Shown: positions 19,696 to 29,599 of the stretch, piece by piece | Layout: every line of letters starts with the position of its first letter | Position numbering within the stretch: the first letter of the stretch is position 1 | From: Flavobacterium frigoris PS1 | GTDB taxonomy: Bacteria; Bacteroidota; Bacteroidia; Flavobacteriales; Flavobacteriaceae | Length of the DNA stretch: 64,000 bases | Direction of reading: 5' to 3' | Assembly: GCF_000252125.1 (NCBI RefSeq) | Contig: NZ_AHKF01000008.1 | Span: forward strand, 62,001-126,000 | Position numbers and translations under genes: made by a program | Notes under the pieces: generated by a model | What the model was told of the DNA's origin: nothing | Seen by the model: only the letters and a program-made list of their open reading frames with translations | The model's database searches: none

Positions 19696-21852
19696 TTAAG
19701 CGTTTCCTTTTGCTTTTTTGATTACTGCTTCCGAAATATTAGAAGGAGTTTCCGCGTAATGTGAAAATTCCATAGTAGAAGTTGCTCTTCCTGATGAAAG
19801 TGTTCTTAATGTCGTAACATATCCAAACATCTCAGACAATGGCACATCTGCTTTAATGGTTTTAGCACCTGCTCTATCACCCATGTCATTAACCTGACCT
19901 CTACGACGGTTAATATCACCTACGATATCTCCCATGTTTTCTTCTGGTGTAATAACTTCCATTTTCATGATTGGCTCAAGAATTACAGCTCCAGCAGCCT
20001 TAGCTACTTCTCTGTATCCCATTCTAGCTGCAAGTTCAAAAGAAAGTGCATCAGAATCCACAGGGTGAAAAGATCCATCTAAAAGCGTCACTTTCAAACT
20101 ATCTACCTGATAACCCGCTAACGGACCAGCTTTCATAGCTTCTCTGAAACCTTTTTCAACAGATGGTATGTATTCTTTAGGAACGTTACCACCTTTTACT
20201 GCATTCACAAATTGCAATCCAACAGGGACTTTACCATCAACTTCATCAGCAGGCTCTAATTTAAATACGATATCACCGAATTTACCACGACCTCCAGATT
20301 GTTTCTTATAAGTTTCTCTGTGTTGAGCAATTTTTGTAAAAGCTTCTTTATATTCAACTTGAGGCTCACCTTGGTTCACTTCAACTTTAAATTCACGACG
20401 CATTCTATCAACAAGGATATCTAAGTGAAGCTCACCCATACCTGAAATAATAGTTTGTCCTGAAGCTTCATCAGTTCTAACAGTAAACGTAGGATCTTCT
20501 TCAGCTAATTTAGCTAAAGCCATACCCATTTTATCAACGTCAGCTTTGGTTTTAGGCTCAATTGCAATACCAATTACCGGCGCAGGGAATTTCATTGACT
20601 CAAGAATAATCGGGTGTTTTTCATCACACAATGTATCTCCAGTTTTAATATCCTTAAATCCTACTGCCGCTCCAATATCACCTGCTTCGATAAAATCGAT
20701 TGGGTTTTGCTTGTTAGCATGCATTTGATAAATACGAGAGATTCTTTCTTTGTTTCCTGAACGGGTGTTCAATACATAAGAACCTGCATCTAAACGTCCT
20801 GAATAAGCACGGAAAAAAGCTAAACGACCTACGAATGGGTCAGTAGCAATTTTAAAAGCTAAAGCAGCGAATGGCTCTTTAACATCTGGCTTACGCAATA
20901 TTTTAGTTTGATCTTCTTCTAACAATTCAGCATCATCAGGATGAATCCCTTCGATACCATCTTTGTCCATTGGAGAAGGTAAATATTTACATACTGCGTC
21001 CAACATAAATTGAACACCTTTGTTTTTAAAAGAAGATCCAGCAATCATCGGAATGATAGCCATATCCATAACCGCAGCTCTTAAAGCGAAGTTAATTTCT
21101 TCCTCTGTAATAGAGTTTTCATCTTCCATGAATTTTTCCAACAGATTTTCATCATAATCAGCTACTGCCTCAATAAGAATAGATCTGTATTCCTTAACTT
21201 CTTCAAGCATATCTTCAGGAATAGGCACAATATCATATGTAGCTCCTAGACCTTCTTCATGCCATACAATAGCTTGGTTTTTTACCAAATCTACCACACC
21301 TCTGAAATCATTCTCTTCACCAATTGGCAAAGTGATTGCAACAGCATTAGATTTCAACATATCTCTTACTTGTTGACAAACCATCAAGAAGTTAGATCCT
21401 TGTCTATCCATTTTATTAACAAATCCAATACGTGGTACTTTGTACTGATCTGCTAATCTCCAGTTAGTTTCTGATTGTGGCTCAACACCATCAACAGCAC
21501 TAAACAAGAAAACCAAACCATCAAGAACACGTAAAGAACGATTCACTTCAACTGTAAAGTCAACGTGTCCCGGTGTGTCAATAATATTAAAGTGATAAGG
21601 CAATGTTTCAGGTAATACTTTACCTTGTGTAGTTGGGAAATTCCATTCACAAGTTGTAGCAGCAGAAGTAATAGTAATTCCTCTTTCTTGCTCTTGTGCC
21701 ATCCAGTCCATTGTTGCAGCACCATCGTGTACTTCACCAATTTTGTGTGATTTTCCTGTATAGAATAATATACGCTCAGTTGTCGTTGTTTTACCAGCAT
21801 CAATATGAGCAGCAATTCCTATGTTTCTTGTATATTTAAGTTCTCTAGCCAT
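19696..21852 (-). CDS. fusA: Elongation factor G
   Basis: Translocase GTPase of the ribosome, also used in recycling. The 718 residues include the G1 loop [17 protein letters not shown]3 [13 protein letters not shown] and G4 [10 protein letters not shown], then domain II (about 310-410), domain III, domain IV with [15 protein letters not shown], and domain V with [18 protein letters not shown]. Only one fusA is visible. It lies between rpsG and rpsJ; the usual following gene tuf is absent. Confidence 0.98.
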   Translation of the reverse strand: MARELKYTRNIGIAAHIDAGKTTTTERILFYTGKSHKIGEVHDGAATMDWMAQEQERGITITSAATTCEWNFPTTQGKVLPETLPYHFNIIDTPGHVDFTVEVNRSLRVLDGLVFLFSAVDGVEPQSETNWRLADQYKVPRIGFVNKMDRQGSNFLMVCQQVRDMLKSNAVAITLPIGEENDFRGVVDLVKNQAIVWHEEGLGATYDIVPIPEDMLEEVKEYRSILIEAVADYDENLLEKFMEDENSITEEEINFALRAAVMDMAIIPMIAGSSFKNKGVQFMLDAVCKYLPSPMDKDGIEGIHPDDAELLEEDQTKILRKPDVKEPFAALAFKIATDPFVGRLAFFRAYSGRLDAGSYVLNTRSGNKERISRIYQMHANKQNPIDFIEAGDIGAAVGFKDIKTGDTLCDEKHPIILESMKFPAPVIGIAIEPKTKADVDKMGMALAKLAEEDPTFTVRTDEASGQTIISGMGELHLDILVDRMRREFKVEVNQGEPQVEYKEAFTKIAQHRETYKKQSGGRGKFGDIVFKLEPADEVDGKVPVGLQFVNAVKGGNVPKEYIPSVEKGFREAMKAGPLAGYQVDSLKVTLLDGSFHPVDSDALSFELAARMGYREVAKAAGAVILEPIMKMEVITPEENMGDIVGDINRRRGQVNDMGDRAGAKTIKADVPLSEMFGYVTTLRTLSSGRATSTMEFSHYAETPSNISEAVIKKAKGNA

Positions 21853-21861
21853 TTCTTAGAA

Positions 21862-22338
21862 TTAAAATCTAAAATGAGAGAACGCTTTATTAGCCTCTGC
21901 CATTTTGTGAGTATCCATTCTTTTCTTAACAGCAGCACCTTCTTCTTTAGCCGCAGCTAAACATTCTGAAGCTAACTTTTGAGCCATTGATTTCTCATTT
22001 CTTCTTCTTGAATAAAGTATTAACCACTTCATTGCATAAGAAATTTTTCTATCTGGTCTAATTTGCATTGGAATTTGGAATGTAGCACCACCAACTCTAC
22101 GACTACGTACTTCTACGTGAGGCATAACGTTAGTTAAAGCATCTTTCCATATTTCTAATGATGATTTTTCTGCATCTTGCTTTTTTGATTCTATAATGTC
22201 AATTGCATCATAAAATACTTTAAAAGCTGTCGATTTCTTACCGTCCCACATTAAGTTGTTCACAAAACGCGTTACCAATTGGTCATTAAACCTTGGATCT
22301 GGTAAAAGTGGTCTTTTCTTTGCCGCTCTTTTTCTCAT
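21862..22338 (-). CDS. rpsG: 30S ribosomal protein S7
   Basis: Assembly initiator of the 30S head that contacts tRNA at the E site. [20 protein letters not shown] and the signature region [20 protein letters not shown] are present. There are 158 residues. It lies 73 bases after rpsL and nine before fusA. Confidence 0.97.
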   Translation of the reverse strand: MRKRAAKKRPLLPDPRFNDQLVTRFVNNLMWDGKKSTAFKVFYDAIDIIESKKQDAEKSSLEIWKDALTNVMPHVEVRSRRVGGATFQIPMQIRPDRKISYAMKWLILYSRRRNEKSMAQKLASECLAAAKEEGAAVKKRMDTHKMAEANKAFSHFRF

Positions 22339-22411
22339 GTCTTTTTTTTAATAAAATGCCATACCTACATAACCATGACGAATCATGCCTCTACAAGAAT
22401 AACTTTTTAAA

Positions 22412-22795
22412 TTACTTTTTTGCTTCTTTTGGGCGTTTAGCACCATACTTAGATCTCCTTTGCGTTCTTCCTGCTACTCCTGACGTATCAAGTGCACCAC
22501 GAACGATGTGATATCTAACTCCTGGTAAATCTTTTACCCTTCCACCCCTAACTAATACTATCGAGTGCTCTTGTAAATTGTGTCCTTCACCAGGGATGTA
22601 GGCATTTACTTCATTACCATTTGTCAAACGTACACGCGCTACTTTACGCATTGCAGAGTTTGGTTTTTTTGGTGTTGTAGTGTAAACACGCGTACAAACC
22701 CCTCTTCTTTGAGGACAAGAATCTAAAGCAACCGATTTACTCTTCTTAGTTATCTGAGTTCTTCCTGTTCTTACTAATTGTTGAATTGTTGGCAT
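22412..22795 (-). CDS. rpsL: 30S ribosomal protein S12
   Basis: Decoding-centre protein that governs accuracy. The start is placed at [20 protein letters not shown] (22795), giving 127 residues; an in-frame ATG at 22852 would overlap the promoter and add a non-family leader. Lys43 (TPKKPNSA) and Lys88 ([12 protein letters not shown]) are both wild type, so no streptomycin-resistance substitution is present at those sites. It heads the str unit under a strong promoter. Confidence 0.97.
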
Positions 22796-22849
22796 AATTA
22801 ATACTAAAAATTTATTATGTATATTTAATTCCCGCTTTTTACGGGGTTG

Positions 22850-22879
22850 CAAATGTATAAATTATTTTTTACTCTACAA
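22850..22879 (-). promoter_or_regulatory. Promoter of the rpsL-rpsG-fusA-rpsJ operon
   Basis: On the minus strand TTG (22879-22877), a 19-base spacer and TACATTTG (22857-22850) give a full consensus match. The start site near 22845 would place a small GC-rich hairpin (22831-22834 with 22842-22845) at the very 5' end of the transcript, about 50 bases before the rpsL ATG. Confidence 0.75.
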
Positions 22880-22917
22880 ACGTTAATCCATTAATTTTCA
22901 ACAAGATTATTTAACGA

Positions 22918-22948
22918 TTGGAATTTTATTACAAACTTTGGATATTTG
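22918..22948 (+). promoter_or_regulatory. Candidate promoter of the Omp85-like gene
   Basis: TTG (22918-22920), a 20-base spacer and GATATTTG (22941-22948) resemble the Bacteroidota promoter with one deviation (G for T at the first -7 base). It is divergent from the rpsL promoter with about 40 bases between them. Confidence 0.5.
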
Positions 22949-22976
22949 CAGTACTTTTATAAAAACTTCTTTTTAA

Positions 22977-24686
22977 TTGAAACATATTATCATATACTTT
23001 TTCCTATTCAGCATTGGACTAACATCTTCTGCCCAAAACATCCACTTACAACTCACCGGAAACTCTATTTCTGAAACCAAAGTGATTGACTCCCTAAACT
23101 ACATATCCAAACATAAAAATGCAAAATCGGTAAGTGACGAGCTTGGATCAGTAGTTGAAAAACTATCAAAAATAGGATTTATTGCAAATAAAATCGTGTT
23201 CGAAACAAAAATCAACGACTCCACTTACAACGCAAAAATAAATCTAGGAGAACGAATTACATCAATACACATTTATTTAGATGCAAATTCCATACTAAGC
23301 GAATTACTTTTCCCCAACAATCCTAAAGACACACTTATCATTGCTTACACTGAAACCGAAGCCTTCCTGAACCGAAGTCAAAAACTTTTAGACCAAAAGG
23401 GCTATTCGTTTTCCAAATTATACCTTACTCAATTTCAAAAAAAAGACTACAAACTAATCGCTACATTAAAAATTGAGTCCGAAAACCTAAGAAAACTTAA
23501 TTCCATCGTGGTCAATTACGACAAAACCAAACAAAATGACATTTTCCCAAAAGGAAACTTGGCTCAAATCAATCGGAAATACAAAAACCAACTATTCAAC
23601 CCCGTTCTCTTAAGTAAAATTCACGATGATTTTGAAAAATACAACTTCATCACCCAAATAAAGTATCCCGAAATACTATTCACAAAAGACAGCACCAAAG
23701 TTTATGTCTACCTTGAAAAAGCAAAGTCAAACACTTTTGATGGCTTTATTGGATTTAATAATAACGATAGCAAAAAATTAACTTTCAACGGCTACCTTGA
23801 CCTAAATCTTCAGAACACCTTAAAAGTAGGAGAACAATTCTCATTGTATTGGAAAAGCGACGGAAACAAACAAAAAACATTCAAAACAGCATTAGAACTG
23901 CCCTACATCTTCAAAAGTCCCTTAGGAATAAGAGGACAATTGAATATTTTCAAACAAGACAGCATCTTTCAAAACACAAAAACAGCCCTAGACCTAAGTT
24001 ACTACCTTAATTACAATGGCCGAATCTATTTAGGCTACCAATCCACAATATCAAGTGACATTCAAAACACAAACAACACAATTATTGCTGATTTCCGAAA
24101 TTCCTACCTAACAGCCGAATTAACCTATCTGAAAATAGACAATCGAAGCTCTCTCTTTCACAACAAAACCAATCTTGACATTAAAACAGGAATTGGAAAA
24201 AGAGAAATAAGCAACGGTACTGAAAATACAATCAAGACCCCCCAGTTCTACATTGACTTTTTTGCTATGCACACTTTTTATTTGAACAATAAAAATGCGA
24301 TCAACATTCGAAGTCAAAACTATTATTTAAAAAGCGCTACTTACATTACTAATGAATTATTCCGTTTTGGAGGTATCAACTCCATTCGTGGCTTTACAGA
24401 AAATAGCCTTCAGGCTAATTTCATGACAGCCATTCTGACCGAATACCGATACTTAGTTTCGCCCACACTTTACCTACATACTATATTTGATTACTCCATA
24501 CTTAGAGACGCAACATTAAAAAAACAACCCAGCGCCAAAACCACACTTTTAGGATTAGGGTTTGGGCTAGGTGTTAAAACAAATAACGGGCTCTTAAAAA
24601 TCTCAATAGTTACTGGCAGCCAAACCGACCAAACATTAAAATTCTCAAATACTATTATTCAACTTAGCTATGGTGTGAATTTTTAA
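22977..24686 (+). CDS. Omp85/BamA-TamA-like outer membrane protein
   Basis: A 569-residue protein with a signal peptide (MKHIIIYFFLFSIGLTSSAQ), a periplasmic POTRA-like region at about 30-230 and a C-terminal beta barrel ending in Phe (LSYGVNF). The barrel has NSIRGFTENS, which matches the conserved RGF loop of Omp85 proteins. The start codon is TTG at 22977, chosen because it gives a complete signal peptide; no ATG fits. It is shorter than BamA (about 800 residues), so few POTRA domains can be present and a TamA- or patatin-associated-type role is possible. Its coding strand looks richer in C than that of the susC genes beside it. The specific substrate is unknown. Confidence 0.75.
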   Translation: MKHIIIYFFLFSIGLTSSAQNIHLQLTGNSISETKVIDSLNYISKHKNAKSVSDELGSVVEKLSKIGFIANKIVFETKINDSTYNAKINLGERITSIHIYLDANSILSELLFPNNPKDTLIIAYTETEAFLNRSQKLLDQKGYSFSKLYLTQFQKKDYKLIATLKIESENLRKLNSIVVNYDKTKQNDIFPKGNLAQINRKYKNQLFNPVLLSKIHDDFEKYNFITQIKYPEILFTKDSTKVYVYLEKAKSNTFDGFIGFNNNDSKKLTFNGYLDLNLQNTLKVGEQFSLYWKSDGNKQKTFKTALELPYIFKSPLGIRGQLNIFKQDSIFQNTKTALDLSYYLNYNGRIYLGYQSTISSDIQNTNNTIIADFRNSYLTAELTYLKIDNRSSLFHNKTNLDIKTGIGKREISNGTENTIKTPQFYIDFFAMHTFYLNNKNAINIRSQNYYLKSATYITNELFRFGGINSIRGFTENSLQANFMTAILTEYRYLVSPTLYLHTIFDYSILRDATLKKQPSAKTTLLGLGFGLGVKTNNGLLKISIVTGSQTDQTLKFSNTIIQLSYGVNF

Positions 24687-24720
24687 ACCCAAATCACAAA
24701 CAACAAAAAAACATCATTAT

Positions 24721-24845
24721 ATAACCTAAATTTTACATTGTGTTAAAATGTTAAATTTCCTATTATATTGGAAATAGCGTTTCATTAATTAGGATTCTTA
24801 ACAAATTATTAAGAGTTTTGTGTAACTAATTCAAAATATTAAAAA
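24721..24845 (+). promoter_or_regulatory. Conserved leader of the first susC gene
   Basis: About 120 bases nearly match the segment before the second susC (30786-30908). The shared blocks include TTTACATTGTGTTAAAATG, a tandem TGTTAAAW pair (24741-24756), CTTAACAAATTATTAAGA and ACTAATTCAAAATATT just before the ATG. A -7-like GAGTTTTG lies at 24813-24820. A promoter and untranslated leader under common control is the simplest reading. Confidence 0.5.
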
Positions 24846-27800
24846 ATGAAACTAAAGTTCAATGGAATCTTAGTACTATTAGTAGTACTTATGGCGCAAC
24901 TAACTTTTGCGCAAGAGAGAACTGTTACGGGTCTTGTTTCTGACAATGCAGGAATGCCTATACCAGGCGTAAGTGTATTAGTTCAAGGAACAAAATCTGG
25001 AACACAAACTGATTTTGACGGGAAATACGCTATCAAAGCTGCTCCAAATCAAATCTTGCTTTTTAGCTACATTGGGATGAAAACTCAATCACTAGCAGCT
25101 AAATCATCACTTGTAAACGTTACAATGACTGGTTCAGCAGTAGAACTTGAAGGAGTAGTAGTAACTGCTTTAGGTATTAAAAGAGAAAAAAAATCCTTAG
25201 GTTATGCAACTCAAGAATTAAAATCTGAGGAGTTAAAATCTGGAACTTCAAGTGGAAACTTCTTAAATGAACTTTCTGGAAAAGTTGCAGGTGTTAACAT
25301 CACAAGAAACACCAACTTTGGAGGATCTACTAGTGCGATATCTCGTGGTATCAAATCTATTGGCCAAAGTAATGAGATGCTTATCGTGATTGATGGAATG
25401 CCTATAAATAATTCAAACACTTCTATCAACGGTTTAACAGCCCAATCAACAGGTAGAGAAGGATATGATTATGGAAATAATGGTATGGATATCAACCCAG
25501 ATGACATTGAAAGTGTTAACGTTCTTAAAGGAGCCGCAGCGTCAGCGCTATATGGTTACCTAGCAGGAAATGGAGTATTGATGATTACTACTAAAAAAGG
25601 TAGATCTAAAAAAGGATTAGGAATCACTGTTTCATCAGAGGTAGTATCTGGTTCTATTGATAAAAGCACTTTTGTGAAATATCAAAAAGAATATGGTGCA
25701 GGTTACGGTGGATCGTACGACAGTAACAATAATGTGTACTTTGGTGATGATGCATCAGCAGGTGATGCTTTCGACCCTAATTTAAACTTATTCCAATGGG
25801 ATGCATACGCTGCTTATCCTGGAAATGCAAATTACGGTAAAGCAACTCCATGGGTTGGAGCTAAAAATGACCCAACTAGCTTTTTCAAAAACTCACTTTC
25901 GCTTGTAAATAGTATTTCATTCGAAGATGCTAATGACAAGAGTAATATGGTTTTTAACTACAGTAATACTAAGCAAACTGGAATTTTACCCAATAGTGAT
26001 TTGACTAAAAACAACTTTAGTTTAAAATTAAATCATCAATTTACAGATAAATTATCACTTAGCTCTTTTGCTAACTTTTCTAATCAATCTACAACAGGTA
26101 GAAACTTGACTGGATATGGTGATAATTTCGTTACTGGTTTCCGTCAATGGTGGCAAACTAATGCTGACATCAAACAACTTGAGCAAGCATACAATGCATC
26201 AGGAGGACAAAACATTACTTGGAACAGAACTTCAGACACTGACGGAAGTCCTGCTTACTGGAATAACCCTTATTTTGAACGTTACAAAAACTTTCAAAAT
26301 GATACTAGAAACCGTTTTGTAGGTTATGCAAATTTAACATATAAAGTTAATGATTGGCTTTCTGCAACAGGTAAAATATCTACAGATACTTACTCTGAGA
26401 TACGTGAAGAAAGAGTAGCTGTCGGTTCAGTAGCAAAAACTTTTGGTATCAATAGACTAGACGAAACTTCAGGTTACCAACGTTATAATGGAAATTTTTC
26501 TGAGCAGAATTATGATTTAATTCTTACGTTCAAGAAAGATTTTGGTGAAGATTTTAATTTAACTGCACTTGTAGGAGGAACAGCAAAAAGAAATATTTTC
26601 AATTCTATTACAGCTTCTACTCAAGGTGGGCTAATTGTTCCGGGATTATACGCTCTTGACAACTCACTTTCAACAAGTCCATATGCATATGAAAGAGCTA
26701 ATAAAAGTGGAGTAAATAGTTACTACGGATCAGCTTCCTTAGGATACAAAGACTTCTTATTCTTAGATGCTACTTCTAGAAGAGACGCATTCTCAAACTT
26801 ACCAGTAGGAGATAATTATTTATTTAGTAATTCTGTTTCGGGTAGCTGGGTTTTCTCAAGCAACATTGAAACAAACTGGTTATCTTTTGGAAAAGTAAGA
26901 GGAGGTTATTCTGAAAGCCCTCTTGGAACACCAGGATTAGCACTAGTTGATACCTATTCAAAATCTGATGCTTTTAACGGACAACAGCAGTACTCCGTAA
27001 ACAGCACTAAAAACAACCCTAACTTACAACCAATTAAGACCAAAACTTATGAAATAGGTCTTGAAACACAAATGTTCAAAAGAAGACTTGGATTTGATGT
27101 AAGTTTATACAAAAACATCAATAACGGAGAAGCAGTAAGCGTGCCTTACTCAACTTCTACAGGAAACTCAGCTCGTTTTTTGAACGCAGCAACTATTGAG
27201 AATAAAGGTATCGAACTTCAATTTAATGCGACTCCAGTAAAAACAACTAATTTTGCTTGGGACATCAATTTAAACTGGTCTAAAAACGAAAACTTAGTAA
27301 CTAAATTAGCAGACGGAGTAGACAACTTACAAGTTAGTTCATTCCCTGGTGGAGTTACTTTGAATGCAGAGGTAGGACAACCTTTTGGAGTATTAAAAGG
27401 TACAGATTTCACTTATACTGCTGACGGACAAAAAATCATAAATCCTGCTACAGGAAAGTATGTAATTAATACTTCAACTAATAACATTATTGGTAATGTA
27501 AACCCTGACTGGGTTGGAGGTATTCGTAATAAATTAACCTACAAATCACTATCTTTTAGCTTCTTAATAGATATCAAACACGGAGGAGATATATTCTCTA
27601 CTGATCAATGGTATGGTGTAGGAGGAGGATTAGGTGTACAAACAGTTGGAGACAACGATCTAGGAAACCCAAAAAGAAATGCAGTTGCTGACGGTGGTGG
27701 TGTAATACTACCTGGCGTTTATGCCGACGGAACGCCAAACACAGTAAGATCAGAATATTTTACTGGAGGAGCTATTACTGAGGCTTACGCTGGAGGAACT

Positions 27801-28073
27801 GGAGCTAGAAAAGCTTATGTTTATGATGCTGGTTTTATTAAATTAAGAGAGGTGAACATTACCTATAATTTCCCAACTTCACTTGTATCAAAACTGAAAT
27901 TAAACGACATGAAAATATCTCTTGTTGGATCAAACTTATGGATCATTCAAAAAAACCTTCCAGATGCTGACCCAGAAAGTGGGCTAGGTTCAAATGCTGG
28001 CTCATTAGGGCTATCTATTGGTTCTTTACCAACAACTAGAAACATTGGATGTAACCTAACAATAAAATTCTAA
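24846..28073 (+). CDS. SusC/RagA family TonB-linked outer membrane protein (locus 1)
   Basis: TonB-dependent importer barrel that pairs with the SusD lipoprotein encoded three bases downstream. The 1075-residue protein has a signal peptide to about residue 22 (LMAQLTFAQ), a carboxypeptidase-regulatory-like domain (about 26-100, VSDNAGMPIPGVSVLVQGT, TDFDGKYAIK), a plug (about 115-250, MLIVIDGMPINN, IESVNVLKGAAASALYG) and a barrel ending CNLTIKF. No N-terminal STN signalling domain is present, so direct anti-sigma signalling is unlikely. The plug motif usually reading YGSRAxxGV is YGYLAGNGV here (236-244). The substrate is unknown; no hydrolase gene is adjacent. Confidence 0.93.
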   Translation: MKLKFNGILVLLVVLMAQLTFAQERTVTGLVSDNAGMPIPGVSVLVQGTKSGTQTDFDGKYAIKAAPNQILLFSYIGMKTQSLAAKSSLVNVTMTGSAVELEGVVVTALGIKREKKSLGYATQELKSEELKSGTSSGNFLNELSGKVAGVNITRNTNFGGSTSAISRGIKSIGQSNEMLIVIDGMPINNSNTSINGLTAQSTGREGYDYGNNGMDINPDDIESVNVLKGAAASALYGYLAGNGVLMITTKKGRSKKGLGITVSSEVVSGSIDKSTFVKYQKEYGAGYGGSYDSNNNVYFGDDASAGDAFDPNLNLFQWDAYAAYPGNANYGKATPWVGAKNDPTSFFKNSLSLVNSISFEDANDKSNMVFNYSNTKQTGILPNSDLTKNNFSLKLNHQFTDKLSLSSFANFSNQSTTGRNLTGYGDNFVTGFRQWWQTNADIKQLEQAYNASGGQNITWNRTSDTDGSPAYWNNPYFERYKNFQNDTRNRFVGYANLTYKVNDWLSATGKISTDTYSEIREERVAVGSVAKTFGINRLDETSGYQRYNGNFSEQNYDLILTFKKDFGEDFNLTALVGGTAKRNIFNSITASTQGGLIVPGLYALDNSLSTSPYAYERANKSGVNSYYGSASLGYKDFLFLDATSRRDAFSNLPVGDNYLFSNSVSGSWVFSSNIETNWLSFGKVRGGYSESPLGTPGLALVDTYSKSDAFNGQQQYSVNSTKNNPNLQPIKTKTYEIGLETQMFKRRLGFDVSLYKNINNGEAVSVPYSTSTGNSARFLNAATIENKGIELQFNATPVKTTNFAWDINLNWSKNENLVTKLADGVDNLQVSSFPGGVTLNAEVGQPFGVLKGTDFTYTADGQKIINPATGKYVINTSTNNIIGNVNPDWVGGIRNKLTYKSLSFSFLIDIKHGGDIFSTDQWYGVGGGLGVQTVGDNDLGNPKRNAVADGGGVILPGVYADGTPNTVRSEYFTGGAITEAYAGGTGARKAYVYDAGFIKLREVNITYNFPTSLVSKLKLNDMKISLVGSNLWIIQKNLPDADPESGLGSNAGSLGLSIGSLPTTRNIGCNLTIKF

Positions 28074-28076
28074 ACT

Positions 28077-29546
28077 ATGAAAAATAAACTGCTTATATTA
28101 ATACCTGCTATCAGTCTTTTTGTATCGTCATGCAGTGATGACATTACAGGACTGAATACGGAGACAAAACGCGCCACAGTAACAGAAGCAAACTTCCTAT
28201 TTACAAGCGCAGAACATGCAATGATGGATCAAGTGACAAGTACGTCTGTAAATTTCAACGTATTTAGATTGTTTGCACAACAATGGACAGAAGTTCAGTA
28301 CCCACAAGAAAGTCAATATGACCTTACTGGTAGAAGAATTCCTGACACTCATTGGACTGTTTATTATCGTGATGTATTAAGAGATTTTAAAGAATCAAAA
28401 GACTTGCTAATTGCACACAAAGCAACTTTTACAGGATCAGCTGCTGAAGCAAAAGCTTTAGACAATAAAATTGCCATACTTGACATTTTAAGCGCTTATT
28501 CTTACAGTGTTTTAGTTGACACTTTTGGAGATGTACCTTATACTGAAGCTTTGGACATTATTAAATACCCACAACCTAAGTATGATGATGCTCAAACAAT
28601 ATACAAGGATCTTATCGCTACACTAACTGCTGCATCTAGCTCTTTAGATGTTAGCGCAGGAAGTTTTGGAAGTGCTGATTTAGTATTCGGAGGAGACGCT
28701 GCAAAATGGAAGAAATTTGCAAACACACTTCGTTTGAGAATGGCGATAAACATGGATGATGTTGACCACGCTTATGCGACAACTCAAACTTTGGCAGCTT
28801 TAGCAGCTGGTGTAATTACTACTACTGCTGATAGCGCTTACCTTAAATACGCATCTGTACAGCCTAATACAAATCCACTATATGTTGATTTAGTAGCAAG
28901 CGGGCGTAATGACTTTGTTCCTGCAGATACATTTGTAAATAAGTTAAATGCACTTAGTGACCCACGAAGAGCTAAATACTTCACTCCATTTCCAGTTGGA
29001 TCAACAACTTATAAAGGAGGAGTATATGGTGTACTTAATACTTATGGTAACTTTTCTCATCTTACAGAAACTATTAAAACTCCTACCTACCCAGGAGTCT
29101 TGCTTACTAATTCTGAAGTTGAATTCTTATTAGCCGAAGCTGTAGAAAGAGGTATTGCAGTAGGCGGTACAGCTACATCTCATTATAATGCAGCAATTAC
29201 TGCATCATTACAAGATTGGGGTGTTGCTAGTGCAGATATTGTTACTTACTTAGCAAGAACAGATGTAGCTTATGCAACTGCAACAGGAACATGGAAACAA
29301 AAAATAGGTGAGCAATCATGGATCGCTTTGTTTAACAGAGGTTTTGAAGCATGGACATCTTACAGAAGATTAGATTTCCCTGTATTAAAAGTTCCTGCAA
29401 TAACTTACGGTGATATTAAGGAAGTTCCTAAAAGATATACATATCCTGGAGCAGAAGAAACTATCAATGCAACTAACTTAGAAGCAGCTTCTTCTAAGCT
29501 AGGAGGTAATACAGTAATCAAACATGTATTTTGGGATAAATTATAA
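28077..29546 (+). CDS. SusD/RagB-like nutrient-binding lipoprotein (locus 1)
   Basis: Surface lipoprotein forming the lid of the SusC barrel and capturing substrate. The signal ends in a lipobox with Cys19 (SLFVSSC) followed by Ser-Asp-Asp, an acidic sequence like the surface-export signal of Bacteroidota lipoproteins. The 489 residues contain the helical SusD-like pattern YSVLVDTFGDVPYTEAL, KWKKFANTLRLRMAINM and the C-terminal GEQSWIALFNRGFEAWTSYR, suggesting the SusD-like_2 group. It follows susC by three bases and ends in a strong terminator, so this locus is a two-gene operon. Confidence 0.9.
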   Translation: MKNKLLILIPAISLFVSSCSDDITGLNTETKRATVTEANFLFTSAEHAMMDQVTSTSVNFNVFRLFAQQWTEVQYPQESQYDLTGRRIPDTHWTVYYRDVLRDFKESKDLLIAHKATFTGSAAEAKALDNKIAILDILSAYSYSVLVDTFGDVPYTEALDIIKYPQPKYDDAQTIYKDLIATLTAASSSLDVSAGSFGSADLVFGGDAAKWKKFANTLRLRMAINMDDVDHAYATTQTLAALAAGVITTTADSAYLKYASVQPNTNPLYVDLVASGRNDFVPADTFVNKLNALSDPRRAKYFTPFPVGSTTYKGGVYGVLNTYGNFSHLTETIKTPTYPGVLLTNSEVEFLLAEAVERGIAVGGTATSHYNAAITASLQDWGVASADIVTYLARTDVAYATATGTWKQKIGEQSWIALFNRGFEAWTSYRRLDFPVLKVPAITYGDIKEVPKRYTYPGAEETINATNLEAASSKLGGNTVIKHVFWDKL

Positions 29547-29566
29547 TTATCACTTAAATATTATTA

Positions 29567-29599
29567 AAACCATCAGCGAAAGCTGGTGGTTTTTTTTTG
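29567..29599 (+). terminator. Intrinsic terminator of SusCD locus 1
   Basis: An 11-base-pair stem (29567-29577 with 29582-29592, one G-U pair) has a GAAA tetraloop and is followed by a run of T. It lies 20 bases after the SusD stop. Confidence 0.92.

Noticed and set aside
22796..22852. Longer rpsL start at 22852
   Set aside because: It would place coding sequence over the -7 element at 22850-22857 and add 19 residues not found in S12; MPTIQQLV is the family start.
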